Below, in pieces: positions 38,673-47,230 of a stretch of DNA of 64,000 nucleotides (position 1 is the first letter of the stretch; every line of letters starts with the position of its first letter). Source of the stretch: Gp7-AA6 sp036395755 (lineage in GTDB: Bacteria > Acidobacteriota > Thermoanaerobaculia > UBA5066 > Gp7-AA6); contig DASWCZ010000023.1 in the NCBI GenBank assembly GCA_036395755.1, positions 1-64,000 on the forward strand, written 5' to 3'. A program made the position numbers and the translations under genes. A model generated the notes under the pieces. That model saw only the letters and a program-made list of their open reading frames with translations. It was not told where the DNA came from and searched no databases.

Positions 38673-38803
38673 CAAATGAGTTCGTCGCCGTCGCGGGTGA
38701 CCAGGATGTTGGGGCCCGCCTCGATACGCGGAGACGCCGGTCCGGGCCCGGAGCCGAGCACACCGGCGGCCGCGAGACCGATCGTGAGTGAAATCCTCCT
38801 CAT
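38672..38803 (-). CDS. 43-residue BNR stub (signal peptide plus first strand)
   Basis: The short frame encodes a signal peptide (RRISLTIGLAAAGVLGSG) and then IEAGPNILVTRDGDELI before TGA. GPNILVTRDGD corresponds to VGPNILVSRDGD at the mature N-terminus of BNR proteins 2 and 5, so this is a BNR gene that lost everything after its first strand. Its ATG overlaps the stop of the large subtilase (ATGA) and its stop overlaps the ATG of S9 peptidase 3 (TGATG). It may survive only as a coupling link between the two peptidases, or as a tiny secreted peptide. Confidence 0.7.
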   Translation of the reverse strand: MRRISLTIGLAAAGVLGSGPGPASPRIEAGPNILVTRDGDELI

Positions 38804-41800
38804 CGCGCAGCGGCGGCTGGCGGCGGCACCTCGAACCAGACCTCCGCAGCGCCGAGCGGAATCGGCTCCTTGTCTCCCTGACCGAACCGGCCGGAGAGCT
38901 TCGTCACGTCCTTGCTCGTTGCGACGATCCGCGCCGCGAGGTGTCGCGGAGACTCTGGAAGGTGCGCGGCCCACGCGTTCGCCCGCGCCTGCCAGCGGGT
39001 CGCCGGAGCCCGCTCCTCCGGGAGGTCCGCGGCCGCGATCGCGCCGAAGCCCGGGTGGGAGAAGAAGTCGAAGTACTCGTACTCGACGGGCCCGTCGGGC
39101 GCCGAGAACGCGTCCACGACGATCACCCAGCGGCCCGCCTTCGGGCTCGACACCTCCGCCTCCGCGCCGGCACCCACTTCGGCCGACTTGACGGCGGGAG
39201 CGCAGAGCGGCGGTGGGCGCATCGGCGACTTCTTTCCCTTCTCGAGCTCGCCCGCGGGCGCTTCGGGCGGCTTCTCAGGCTCCGTGCAGTCGAGCACGTA
39301 GAGGTCGAGGTCGGCTCTCGAGTCCTTCGGTGGCTGGACGCGGGCGAGGAGCGACGTCGTCCCCTTCGGCACGACGACCTCGTACATATGCTGCTCCCCC
39401 TGATGGATCGTCGCCCGCGAGCGGATCGCGCTGCCGAGGTCGACCGACGCCGCGGCGGCCGCAGTCTTGCCGAGACGGTTCTCGAGAGTCAGCGTGAGCG
39501 GCTGGGACCGGTCGGCGGCGAGCGCGACCGGAGCGGGCGCCACGGCGAGCCCGACGGACGCGGCGGTCGCGGTGACGGTCACGGGGGTCGGCTTGAACGG
39601 ATCCGGCGCTTCCGGGTCGAAGTTGCGCATGGCGCTGCTCGCCACATTGATCTCCCAGACGCCCGGCTGCGGATTCGCGAACGCGCACCGCGCTGGGGTC
39701 TGCCCCTGCAGGTCGAACGGGCACGGATAGAACCCGTCCCGGTCGGGGCCGATGAGCGTGGGATAGAAGCCGGGCGCCGAAACTGCGAAGCGGAGCGCGG
39801 CGGTGCCGGGTGGTACGTCGACGAAGACGCCGACGTCGCTCGGTGTCGGCGGAACGACCTCGGCCTTGATCGAGTATCCGTTCTCCGCCGTCAGCCGGTG
39901 AGACACAACGATCGCGGCGAGGACGCGGTGGACGTGCCCCGGGATCGACGGATGGTCGATCGAGAGGGTGGCGCTGTGCGCGCCCTCTTTCCTGGCGGTG
40001 ATCTTCACCGGGACGGAAACTGGCGTGTCGAGCGGCAGCGTGACGGAGTTCGGGCTGCTGAAGACGCCCTCCTCGCCCTGCCAGGTCAAACGAAAGCTCA
40101 TCGGCTCGGAGGGGCCGGACCGACGGGTCAACGTGATCGTCCGCTCGCCTGTCTGCCCCGCGATCCACCCTTCGCGTTCGTAGAGGCCCACGCCCTCGTT
40201 CGGCGTCCGGAGCAGGGGCGACAGCTTCGTCTTCACCGGGCCCCGGCTTTCGATCGAGACGGGAGAGACCGCCTGCAGCTTCTGGAGCAGCTCGTACGCG
40301 GCACCCACCTGGATGAGCCCGTTCCCCTGCTCGTGGGCGGCGAGGCGCGCGATGTGCCGCGCGCTGCCCGTGATCGCGGCCTTCAGCTTCGCCGCGTCGT
40401 ACTGGACACCGCTCTGCTTCGCGGCGCTGACGACGAGGGCGGTCGCTCCCGCGGCCATGGGCGTGGCGGTCGAGGTCCCGCCGTCGACCGAGTAGCCGGG
40501 CGGGAGCTTGTACAGGCCCTTGCGCGACTCACCCATCCGATACCCTGGATCGGTCGACATCTGGCCGGTCGGCGCGAGCAGGTCCGGCTTCAGAGCGCCG
40601 GCGCCGCTCGGACCGTGCGACAGGGCTCCCCAGTGCAGGTTGTCGTCGTTCTCCGGCATGAAGCCCCAGTTCACGCGGTAGCTCTCTTTGCTCTGATACC
40701 CGCCGACACTCACCGCCCCCGGCGCGAGGCCGTCCTCCGCGACGAACGCGAACGCCGGAGAGTTGTCTCCCGGCACGAACAGCAGCTTCTGGTAGCGGTC
40801 GATCAACCGCTGCGCGATCACGCTGATCGGGTGCGTGCCATCGGAGAGCAGGTAGGAGATCGACGCGATCGCGACGGATTGCTCGAGCACGACGAGATCG
40901 ACCAGCGGGTGCTTGAAAGCGGCGATCAGTCCTTCAATCAGGCCGTGGGCGTTGCTGACCCCGTAGTACATCGAGACAATCCGTGCTCCCGGCGCGACCC
41001 CCTGGAGCCGTCCCTTCGGCTCGCGGTTCCCGACGACGGAGCCCATGATGATTGTGGCGTGCTGGTAGACGCCGGCGTTGATCGAGACGAAATTGTTCTT
41101 CCGATCGGTCTGGACCGTGAAGCCGATCGACTCGCGCACGGGCGTGCTCGGGTCGTCCTTGCCGAAGACGCCGACGTCGGACCTCACGATGTAGTCCGTC
41201 ATCGCCTTCTCGTCGGTGAAGTCGAGGTTACGGTTCGTGTCGACCCAGACGTCGTTCGTCTTCTCGTCCCACACGACTCCGAAGAGCCCGTCGTCGCCTT
41301 TCGGGTTTCCGTCACGGTCGACGTCCTGGTCGATGTAGGCCGCATTCGAGTCCATGTTGAAGCGTCGCTCCGAGAATAGGCCGACGCGGAACGAGCCGGA
41401 GCGCGGGGCGCGGAACGTCTTTCCGCCGAACTTGATCTTGCCGCCTCTCGAAGTCACCGTCGCCTTCATGTCGACCCACTGGGGGTTGATCTCCGCGTCG
41501 TCCCGCGGATCCGTGACGTTCAGAAAGTCGGCGATCTTCGGGATCGGCTTGCCGTCGAGGGCGTAGGCCGTTTGGAATTCCGGGAGGAGCAGGTCGAGAT
41601 TCCCGTCCAGGAGTGCGATCGTGACGCCGCGCCCGTCCCACGTCGGATGCTTCGCGCGAAACTCCTCCGCCCCCAGATCCTTGATCGGCGAATAGGGTTC
41701 CTGAAGGGGATAGTCGGTCAGCCGCGGCGGCCACTTCGCCGGGGTCTGCGGAGGGGCGCTTTCAGCTAGTGGCTGCAGCGCCGGAGCTCCGGGCCCCGCG

Positions 41801-42171
41801 CCCGCGCCGAGGCGAAACGGCCAGGCGTCGTCATAGTCCATCGCCGCCGACTCGACCGCGTCGAGCTCGGTGAGCTCGGTCGCGCTGTCGATCGGGAGGC
41901 GGACCCGGAGGTATCCGACCTCGTCTTCCCGGTAGCGCACGTCTCCTCCGAGTCGCGCGGCCTCTCGGGCGACCTCGGAGGCGCCGGCTGGCTTCGCCGC
42001 GATCAACAGGGAAACCTCCTTGCGCCCCTGGGCACGCGCGATCGCGAGCGACTGCCGACTGTCTTTGAACAAGCGCGGGCGGGGGCGGAGAGGATTGCCG
42101 GACTGCGGCGCGGCGACGAGTGCGGAAGAGAGGAGGAGAACCAGACTCGCGGCGATCGACCGACGTGTCAT
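38800..42171 (-). CDS. large secreted subtilisin-like protease (S8)
   Basis: A 1123-residue exported protease. It has a signal peptide (AASLVLLLSSALVAAPQSG), a propeptide-like segment, then an S8 domain with Asp189 (IALLDGNLD), His371 (YQHATIIMG, a divergent form of HGTHVAG) and Ser567 (GGTSTATPMAAG). A 100-plus residue insert between Asp and His contains calcium-like acidic loops (DQDVDRDGNPKGDDG, DTNRNLDF). About 450 residues of beta-rich domains follow. It is far larger than the subtilase at 17203. Its ATG overlaps the end of a 31-codon frame, and its stop overlaps the BNR stub. Confidence 0.9.
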   Translation of the reverse strand: MTRRSIAASLVLLLSSALVAAPQSGNPLRPRPRLFKDSRQSLAIARAQGRKEVSLLIAAKPAGASEVAREAARLGGDVRYREDEVGYLRVRLPIDSATELTELDAVESAAMDYDDAWPFRLGAGAGPGAPALQPLAESAPPQTPAKWPPRLTDYPLQEPYSPIKDLGAEEFRAKHPTWDGRGVTIALLDGNLDLLLPEFQTAYALDGKPIPKIADFLNVTDPRDDAEINPQWVDMKATVTSRGGKIKFGGKTFRAPRSGSFRVGLFSERRFNMDSNAAYIDQDVDRDGNPKGDDGLFGVVWDEKTNDVWVDTNRNLDFTDEKAMTDYIVRSDVGVFGKDDPSTPVRESIGFTVQTDRKNNFVSINAGVYQHATIIMGSVVGNREPKGRLQGVAPGARIVSMYYGVSNAHGLIEGLIAAFKHPLVDLVVLEQSVAIASISYLLSDGTHPISVIAQRLIDRYQKLLFVPGDNSPAFAFVAEDGLAPGAVSVGGYQSKESYRVNWGFMPENDDNLHWGALSHGPSGAGALKPDLLAPTGQMSTDPGYRMGESRKGLYKLPPGYSVDGGTSTATPMAAGATALVVSAAKQSGVQYDAAKLKAAITGSARHIARLAAHEQGNGLIQVGAAYELLQKLQAVSPVSIESRGPVKTKLSPLLRTPNEGVGLYEREGWIAGQTGERTITLTRRSGPSEPMSFRLTWQGEEGVFSSPNSVTLPLDTPVSVPVKITARKEGAHSATLSIDHPSIPGHVHRVLAAIVVSHRLTAENGYSIKAEVVPPTPSDVGVFVDVPPGTAALRFAVSAPGFYPTLIGPDRDGFYPCPFDLQGQTPARCAFANPQPGVWEINVASSAMRNFDPEAPDPFKPTPVTVTATAASVGLAVAPAPVALAADRSQPLTLTLENRLGKTAAAAASVDLGSAIRSRATIHQGEQHMYEVVVPKGTTSLLARVQPPKDSRADLDLYVLDCTEPEKPPEAPAGELEKGKKSPMRPPPLCAPAVKSAEVGAGAEAEVSSPKAGRWVIVVDAFSAPDGPVEYEYFDFFSHPGFGAIAAADLPEERAPATRWQARANAWAAHLPESPRHLAARIVATSKDVTKLSGRFGQGDKEPIPLGAAEVWFEVPPPAAAAR

Positions 42172-42263
42172 GGGTGCTCCTGGTCGGGCGGCGGGGGCGG
42201 GGCGTCGCGCGAGACCGCCGCGAATCCCGATCCGACCAGCCCGACGAGGAACCTCGGAAACAT
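42168..42263 (-). CDS. 31-codon small ORF coupled to the large subtilase
   Basis: The frame starts at an ATG with a very good GGGGAGG site, encodes MFPRFLVGLVGSGFAAVSRD, then a run of five prolines, and ends in a TGA that overlaps the subtilase ATG (ATGA). It has no recognisable family. It may be a translated leader that regulates or couples subtilase translation, with the proline run able to slow ribosomes. It could also be a chance frame; the strong ribosome site and exact overlap argue otherwise. Confidence 0.45.
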   Translation of the reverse strand: MFPRFLVGLVGSGFAAVSRDAPPPPPDQEHP

Positions 42264-42305
42264 CGGACCTCCCCTGGCTTGCGCGGTCGCGCAGAGCTCG
42301 CTCCG

Positions 42306-44198
42306 CTACGGCGTCGAAGCGAGCATTCCGACCGCTTTGAGCGTGAGACTCGGAGTCTTGTCCGGATCGACCATCTGGAAGTGCAAAACGACGGGATTCG
42401 TCTGCGCTCCCGGCTCGAGAGCTTCGGAGCCGGCGATCGCTCCCCCGAATTCGAAGACCGCTCCTTCCCTCGGCTTCCGGTTCGCGGAGTTCACTGCGGA
42501 GGGAGCGTTCGCCGCGTTGCGTTTCTTGTCGTCTTCGCTCTCGTACTTGGGAAACCCGAAGCCGACGACCTCGACCCGGATCGGCGGATAGATCGGCTTG
42601 TCCGAGACGTTCTTCAGGCGAACCGGGATCTCGACCTGTTTCTTCACGAGATCGGTTCGCGTGGGATCGAAGAGAAACTCGACCTTTCCGAGGAGCGAGG
42701 ACTCGACGCGCGGCGCTTCGGGCGGTTTCGCTGCGGGCGGACTCTGCGCCGCGGCTTTCTCCTCCTTCTTCGGAGGCAGCTCGACGCGGACGCTCGCCGT
42801 GTAGATCTGGAACGTGCCGCTGCGCGAGTCCGCCCAGAATGGATGGAACCCCCCGTCCCGATCGGCGGCGAGCCCCATATAGTCTCCGCCGGACTCCCAG
42901 CGGCTCGTCGCCGAGAGCATCGACAGATAGAACCCGTCCGGATCCGACCAGACGACCGGCGAGATGCGTCCGTTGCCGGCGCCCTTCCGCCGCGACGGTT
43001 CGGATGAGACGCGCACGGTCGGGAGGAAGGTCTCACCGCCGTCGGTCGAAGCGGCGAAATACTGGTGATAGGCGTTCCCGTCGGAGGAGTTGCGCGTGTC
43101 GTACCAGGTGACGGCCACCAATCCGTCGCCGTTGACCGCGACCGCGGGTTGGAACTGGTGGGTCGACGCCGGCACTTTCGCGTCGATCGGCTTCGGAGCC
43201 GACCAGGTCTTGCCCCGGTCGGTCGAGCGCGAGAAGAGAATCCGGTAGGGACCCTTCTGGTAGTCCTCCCAGACCACGTACACGCGGTCGGGATGCGACT
43301 TGGACGCTCCCGACGTCGCGAACTTCGGGAATCCCGCGGTCGGCGGCGGCGAGCCGTAGTCCACGTGGTAGTTCTGCGCGACCACTTTGGTCGGCTTCGA
43401 GAAAGTTACTCCGCCGTCGGAGGAGCTCACGATCCAGAGGTTGCTGGTCGTGTTCGTCCCGTCCTTCGGCCGCTTGTCCGGGAGGAACTGAAAGTCTCCG
43501 TACGGAACGATGAGGGTGCCATCGGACAGCACGAGGGGCGTGACGTCGTTGATTCCGATCTTCCCGCCGCCGTTGGCGGCCTCGACCGGTCCCGTCCAGC
43601 TTCGTCCGTCGTCGTCGGATCGAAAGACACCGACCCGATAGACCGGGTAGTCGTAGAGGGCACCCACGTAGATTCGGCCCGCGAAACGGCCGGCAGTCTG
43701 ATCCACGACGATCTGCTCGTGGTCCCAGGACGGGCGGCAGGGGATCTCGGTCGAAGGGAGCCAGCTCTTCCCGGCGTCCTCCGATCGCCAGACGTGCATG
43801 CTCGAGCAGTCCTTCCCCTGCTCACTCCTGTTCATCGTCAGCGCGATGAACAATGCGGTGCCGCGCGCCGTGAAAGCGACCTGCGGATCGGCTCCGCCGA
43901 ACTCGACTTGCTCCGGAAACTCCGAGGCCTTCCAGGTCATGCCGCCGTCCGTCGAGGAATACGTCCGGCACGCCATCCCGCCGTTCGGCCGCGTGGCTGT
44001 GATCGCGCCTCCAATCAGGTGCTTCCCGCTGCGCGGGCTCGTCGCGACCATGAGCTCGACGTGCGGCACGTCCCCATCGCGGGAGACGAGAATGTTCGGG
44101 CCGACGACCACGCGGGGAGCCGTCGAATCTCCCGCCGCCGCCGCGAGCGGCGCGGCGGCGGAGAGCAAGAGCACCGGCGCGAGGAACCGCGTCGTCAT
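42306..44198 (-). CDS. secreted six-Asp-box (BNR) beta-propeller protein 5
   Basis: A 630-residue exported protein. The signal peptide (FLAPVLLLSAAAPLAAAAG) precedes VVVGPNILVSRDGDVPHVELM and six Asp-boxes (STDGGMTW, SEDAGKSW, SDDDGRSW, SSDGGVTF, STDRGKTW, STDGGETF), VTWYDTRNSSDG and WADSRSGTFQIY. The C-terminal domain (VEFLFDPTRTD, then LKNVSDKPIYPPIRVEV and LEPGAQTNPVVLHF) aligns well with BNR protein 2. It starts 20 bases after the TonB receptor gene, the usual place for a receptor partner. Annotation pipelines may call it a sialidase or exo-alpha-sialidase, which I would not assume. Confidence 0.88.
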   Translation of the reverse strand: MTTRFLAPVLLLSAAAPLAAAAGDSTAPRVVVGPNILVSRDGDVPHVELMVATSPRSGKHLIGGAITATRPNGGMACRTYSSTDGGMTWKASEFPEQVEFGGADPQVAFTARGTALFIALTMNRSEQGKDCSSMHVWRSEDAGKSWLPSTEIPCRPSWDHEQIVVDQTAGRFAGRIYVGALYDYPVYRVGVFRSDDDGRSWTGPVEAANGGGKIGINDVTPLVLSDGTLIVPYGDFQFLPDKRPKDGTNTTSNLWIVSSSDGGVTFSKPTKVVAQNYHVDYGSPPPTAGFPKFATSGASKSHPDRVYVVWEDYQKGPYRILFSRSTDRGKTWSAPKPIDAKVPASTHQFQPAVAVNGDGLVAVTWYDTRNSSDGNAYHQYFAASTDGGETFLPTVRVSSEPSRRKGAGNGRISPVVWSDPDGFYLSMLSATSRWESGGDYMGLAADRDGGFHPFWADSRSGTFQIYTASVRVELPPKKEEKAAAQSPPAAKPPEAPRVESSLLGKVEFLFDPTRTDLVKKQVEIPVRLKNVSDKPIYPPIRVEVVGFGFPKYESEDDKKRNAANAPSAVNSANRKPREGAVFEFGGAIAGSEALEPGAQTNPVVLHFQMVDPDKTPSLTLKAVGMLASTP

Positions 44199-44218
44199 GC
44201 GAGTCCTTCTCTTTCCGC

Positions 44219-47023
44219 TCAGAACTCGACGCGAAGGCCGAAGCGGGTCTGACGCCCGGCGGTCAGCGAGTAGGGTTTCCCGAACGAGCTGACGGGCGTC
44301 CCGCGGCGGGCCGATTCCCTCCCGTAGGTTCCGTTGATATCGTTCAAGATGTTGGTGTTCGAGTCGTACTGCGTGTTGAAGACGTTCAGAACGTCGACGA
44401 CGCCGGTGACCGTCACCGCGCCGAGACCGAACTCCTTCGCGAGACGGAGATTCAGGAGGCTTGCACTGGGCTCGCGGCGCGCATCTCTCGGTTCGAGATA
44501 GATCGTCTGGCCGTACGGATCACACTGCAGGTTGGTCGTATAACAGTACTGGACGGCGCCGTACGGGCGTCCTCGGAGCCACCGGTAATCCCACCCGAAA
44601 TTGATCCGAGCCGGGAGCGCATAGTTGCCCCGGAACTTGATCTGCCACGGCCGCTCCTGAGAGAGAACGGCATCTCTGTAGAACGGGTTCTTCTCGAAGT
44701 TCGGGTCCGTGTCGACGCCGTTGGTGCAGAGAGAGAGCACGCCGCACTCGTTGTTATCCCGGGTCCCGCGGCTGCGCTCGTAGGTCACCGAGCCGGAGAG
44801 GAAGAGCTTGTCTGTCGGAGTCGCGCGCGCCTCGAGGATCGCGAGCTGGTTGCGCTGGAAATTGAACGCGCGGTTCCCGAGCGCGAACTGCCGCGGCCCC
44901 CCGCCGGTGACGGTGTAGTAGGTGATGTCTCGACCGGTGAAGTCGGAGTGGTAGGTGACGGGCTCGTACGTGTTCGGGTTGGCGAACTGCGTCAGGACGA
45001 TGAATTGATTCTGGTGGCGGTTGATGTAGTTGAAGGCGATCGAGAAGCGGTTGCTGAACTGGTGCTCGAGGCCGACGTTGAAGACGTCGCTCTTCGGGTT
45101 CTTGATGCCCGACTCGACCGGGATCGCGAGACTATCGAAGACCGCGGTCTGATTGGCAGGCTGGATGACCAGATCGATCAGGTGCTGGTAGTCCCGCGGG
45201 TTGAGGTTTTCGGTCGTGACGAGCCCGTAGTAGGTGACCACCCCCTGCCCGGTCCCCGCGTACGTGGCGGGGCCGTACGTCGGGACCTTTTCGTAATAGC
45301 GGCCGGCACCGACGCGCGCGACGGTGTGCCCGTTGCCCGCGAAGTCGTACGTGAACCCGAAGCGCGGGGCCCAGTCGTCGAACTTGAGCAGCGTCTTCCC
45401 CGTGTTGTCGTCGGTCGTGGTCGGGTGGTCGTATCGGATACCGAGGCTCACCGTCGCGCGGCTCGACAGTGTCACCTTGTCCTGGACGAACGCGCCGGGG
45501 CGTTTCAGCGTGTTCTTGGTGTGGTAGTTGTATCCGACGATCCCGCCGAGGTAGTTCTGCCCCCCGCCGAACGGGATGATGTAGAGGATCACGTTGTGGT
45601 TCGAGGTCAGGTCCTGCTTCGAGTTCGCCCTCTCGTACTCGACGCCGCCCTTGAACTCGTGCGAGGCCCCGAGGAAGTGGTCCGCGTAATGCGTCACGTT
45701 CAGGACGCCCTGGTCGCGGGTCGGCTTCTGCTTGCGTGTGAATCCCGTCGAGTTGTAGTTCAGACCGTCCCGGGCGTCGTAGACATTGACCGCGTCGGAG
45801 TTCGGCAGCCGGTCGAGATAACCCCGAACCCCGGCGTAACGGAGCTCGCTGATCGTCGTCGTGCCCCACGTCGAGACCCAGGAGAGGAAGCCGACCTGGG
45901 TGTTCTGCTTGTAGGTGCGGGTGACCTCGGCGCCGGTCCCTGCCTGCGCCCCGACGTTCGAGTTCTTGACCGGGTCGGCGTTGTACATGGCGGTGAAGGT
46001 GTTCGTCGTGTTCGCGAGGAAGTCGACCCGCGCCTGGAAGCCGCCGCGCTTCAGTTTCTCGTAGAAGAGGTCTTCATCGGGCGCGTCCGGCGGCCGCACC
46101 TGGTTGTTCGCGTAAGAGCCGGAGAGAAAGAACGTCAGCTTTTCGGGGATGATCGGGCCGCCGACGTACAAATCGGCCTCGTAGTCGTATTTCGCGTGCT
46201 GCGCCTTGAGATCCAGGATCCCCTTCGAGTTGTCGGCTTGGAGAGAGTGGTCGGAGTAGTACCCCGTGGCGCCGCCGTGGAAGGCGTTCGTGCCCGCCTT
46301 GGTCACCACGTTGACGAGCGCTCCCGTGTAGTTCGAATACTCGGCGGACGCTCCCGGGCCGACGACCTGGATCTCCTGGATCGTGTCGTAGTTCGGCTTG
46401 ACCCAGCTGTTCCCGAACTGGAGGTTGTTCACGTTGACGCCGTTGACCTCGTAGTTGTTCGTCGCCGCCCCGAGCCCGAACCGGTCGTAGCCCTCCGTCG
46501 TCCCGCCGGCGCCATAGGCGGCCCGGTTGGTGATTCCGGGCGCCGTGTCGACAACCTCGAGGAAGTTCCGGTTGTTCGGGAGCTCCTTCAACCGCTCCGC
46601 GCTGTAGCTCGTCGCGATCTGCGCGGAGGTCTTGTCGATGATGGGGGCCTCTCCTTCGACCGAGACGCTCGCAGTGGTCCGACCGACCTGGAGCACGACG
46701 GGCGCGTTGGAAGTCCGACCGACGTTGACGGTGACGGCGAGCTTCTGCGAGCCGAACCCCTCTTTGGTGATCGTCAATTCGTAATCTCCCGGCTTGATGT
46801 TCGGGAATCGAAAGGCGCCCCTCTCGTTCGAGGTCGCCGTGACCTCCTTTTGAATGAGGTTCACGCCGGTCAGAACGACCGTTGCCCCGGGAATCGGGGT
46901 CCCTTCCTCGGATTGCACCAGCCCCGAAATATCTCCGCCGGTTTGGACGTCGGCCAGGGCGGCCGCGCAGGGCAGCGCGACGCCGAGAGCGAGGGCAAAG
47001 CCGATCCTTGCGATCTTCCGCAT
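44219..47023 (-). CDS. Oar-like TonB-dependent outer-membrane receptor with carboxypeptidase-regulatory domain
   Basis: A 934-residue outer-membrane transporter. The signal peptide (GFALALGVALPCAAALA) is followed by a CarboxypepD_reg domain (about 30-110: ISGLVQSEEGTPIPGATVVLTG, then FRFPNIKPGDYELTITKEGF), a plug (IIDKTSAQIATSYSAERLKELPNNRNF, NNYEVNGVNVNN, IQEIQVVGPGASAEYSNYTGALVNVVTK) and a long beta-barrel ending TRFGLRVEF with terminal Phe. This is the Acidobacteria/Oar type. It presumably imports a peptide or glycopeptide made by the downstream secreted peptidases. A GGAGG-type site precedes the ATG. The FCD regulator diverges from it. Confidence 0.92.
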   Translation of the reverse strand: MRKIARIGFALALGVALPCAAALADVQTGGDISGLVQSEEGTPIPGATVVLTGVNLIQKEVTATSNERGAFRFPNIKPGDYELTITKEGFGSQKLAVTVNVGRTSNAPVVLQVGRTTASVSVEGEAPIIDKTSAQIATSYSAERLKELPNNRNFLEVVDTAPGITNRAAYGAGGTTEGYDRFGLGAATNNYEVNGVNVNNLQFGNSWVKPNYDTIQEIQVVGPGASAEYSNYTGALVNVVTKAGTNAFHGGATGYYSDHSLQADNSKGILDLKAQHAKYDYEADLYVGGPIIPEKLTFFLSGSYANNQVRPPDAPDEDLFYEKLKRGGFQARVDFLANTTNTFTAMYNADPVKNSNVGAQAGTGAEVTRTYKQNTQVGFLSWVSTWGTTTISELRYAGVRGYLDRLPNSDAVNVYDARDGLNYNSTGFTRKQKPTRDQGVLNVTHYADHFLGASHEFKGGVEYERANSKQDLTSNHNVILYIIPFGGGQNYLGGIVGYNYHTKNTLKRPGAFVQDKVTLSSRATVSLGIRYDHPTTTDDNTGKTLLKFDDWAPRFGFTYDFAGNGHTVARVGAGRYYEKVPTYGPATYAGTGQGVVTYYGLVTTENLNPRDYQHLIDLVIQPANQTAVFDSLAIPVESGIKNPKSDVFNVGLEHQFSNRFSIAFNYINRHQNQFIVLTQFANPNTYEPVTYHSDFTGRDITYYTVTGGGPRQFALGNRAFNFQRNQLAILEARATPTDKLFLSGSVTYERSRGTRDNNECGVLSLCTNGVDTDPNFEKNPFYRDAVLSQERPWQIKFRGNYALPARINFGWDYRWLRGRPYGAVQYCYTTNLQCDPYGQTIYLEPRDARREPSASLLNLRLAKEFGLGAVTVTGVVDVLNVFNTQYDSNTNILNDINGTYGRESARRGTPVSSFGKPYSLTAGRQTRFGLRVEF

Positions 47024-47064
47024 CTCCCACCCCTCCTGCCGCCCCGGGGGCGGCGAATAGCATC

Positions 47065-47081
47065 AATCATCAAACGTGATT
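47065..47081. promoter_or_regulatory. AATCA-N7-TGATT palindrome near the receptor gene
   Basis: An inverted repeat of 5 bases each side with a 7-base spacer, 42 bases upstream of the TonB receptor start. The same 5-7-5 geometry recurs at 47211-47227. It could be an operator for the divergent FCD regulator. Confidence 0.35.
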
Positions 47082-47091
47082 AGTGTGGCAG

Positions 47092-47101
47092 AGCCTACCG
47101 A
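47092..47101. repeat. AGCCTACCGA direct repeat, receptor-proximal copy
   Basis: The 10-base string AGCCTACCGA occurs here and at 47252-47261, one copy near each end of the divergent intergenic region. The distal copy extends into the palindrome CTACC-GA-GGTAG (47255-47266). It could be a shared binding site for the two promoters. Confidence 0.4.
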
Positions 47102-47166
47102 AACGGGCCGGGGGGAGTCAACCCGGGTTTCCCCAGGCGAATTTTCTGGTGCCTGGCCGCGTTCTG

Positions 47167-47185
47167 ACCGGCTCGAAGAGCCGGT
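47167..47185. promoter_or_regulatory. perfect 8-bp hairpin in the divergent intergenic region
   Basis: ACCGGCTC-GAA-GAGCCGGT pairs perfectly with a 3-base loop. No T-run follows on either strand, so a classic terminator is unlikely; an RNA leader structure of the regulator transcript or a protein site is possible. Confidence 0.4.
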
Positions 47186-47210
47186 GCAGGAGAGCTAAGA
47201 AAGAGATTAG

Positions 47211-47227
47211 ACTCACCACAGATGAGT
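47211..47227. promoter_or_regulatory. ACTCA-N7-TGAGT palindrome
   Basis: Second 5-7-5 inverted repeat in the intergenic region, preceded by GATTAG, a hexamer also found at the first palindrome (GATTAG at 47078). Confidence 0.35.
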
Positions 47228-47230
47228 GAT

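Noticed and set aside
38788..41379. 863-residue plus-strand frame opposite the large subtilase
   Set aside because: Antisense shadow; Arg/Asp-rich composition typical of such frames.
44948..47083. 711-residue plus-strand frame opposite the TonB receptor
   Set aside because: It lacks any domain and mirrors the codon pattern of the receptor gene.
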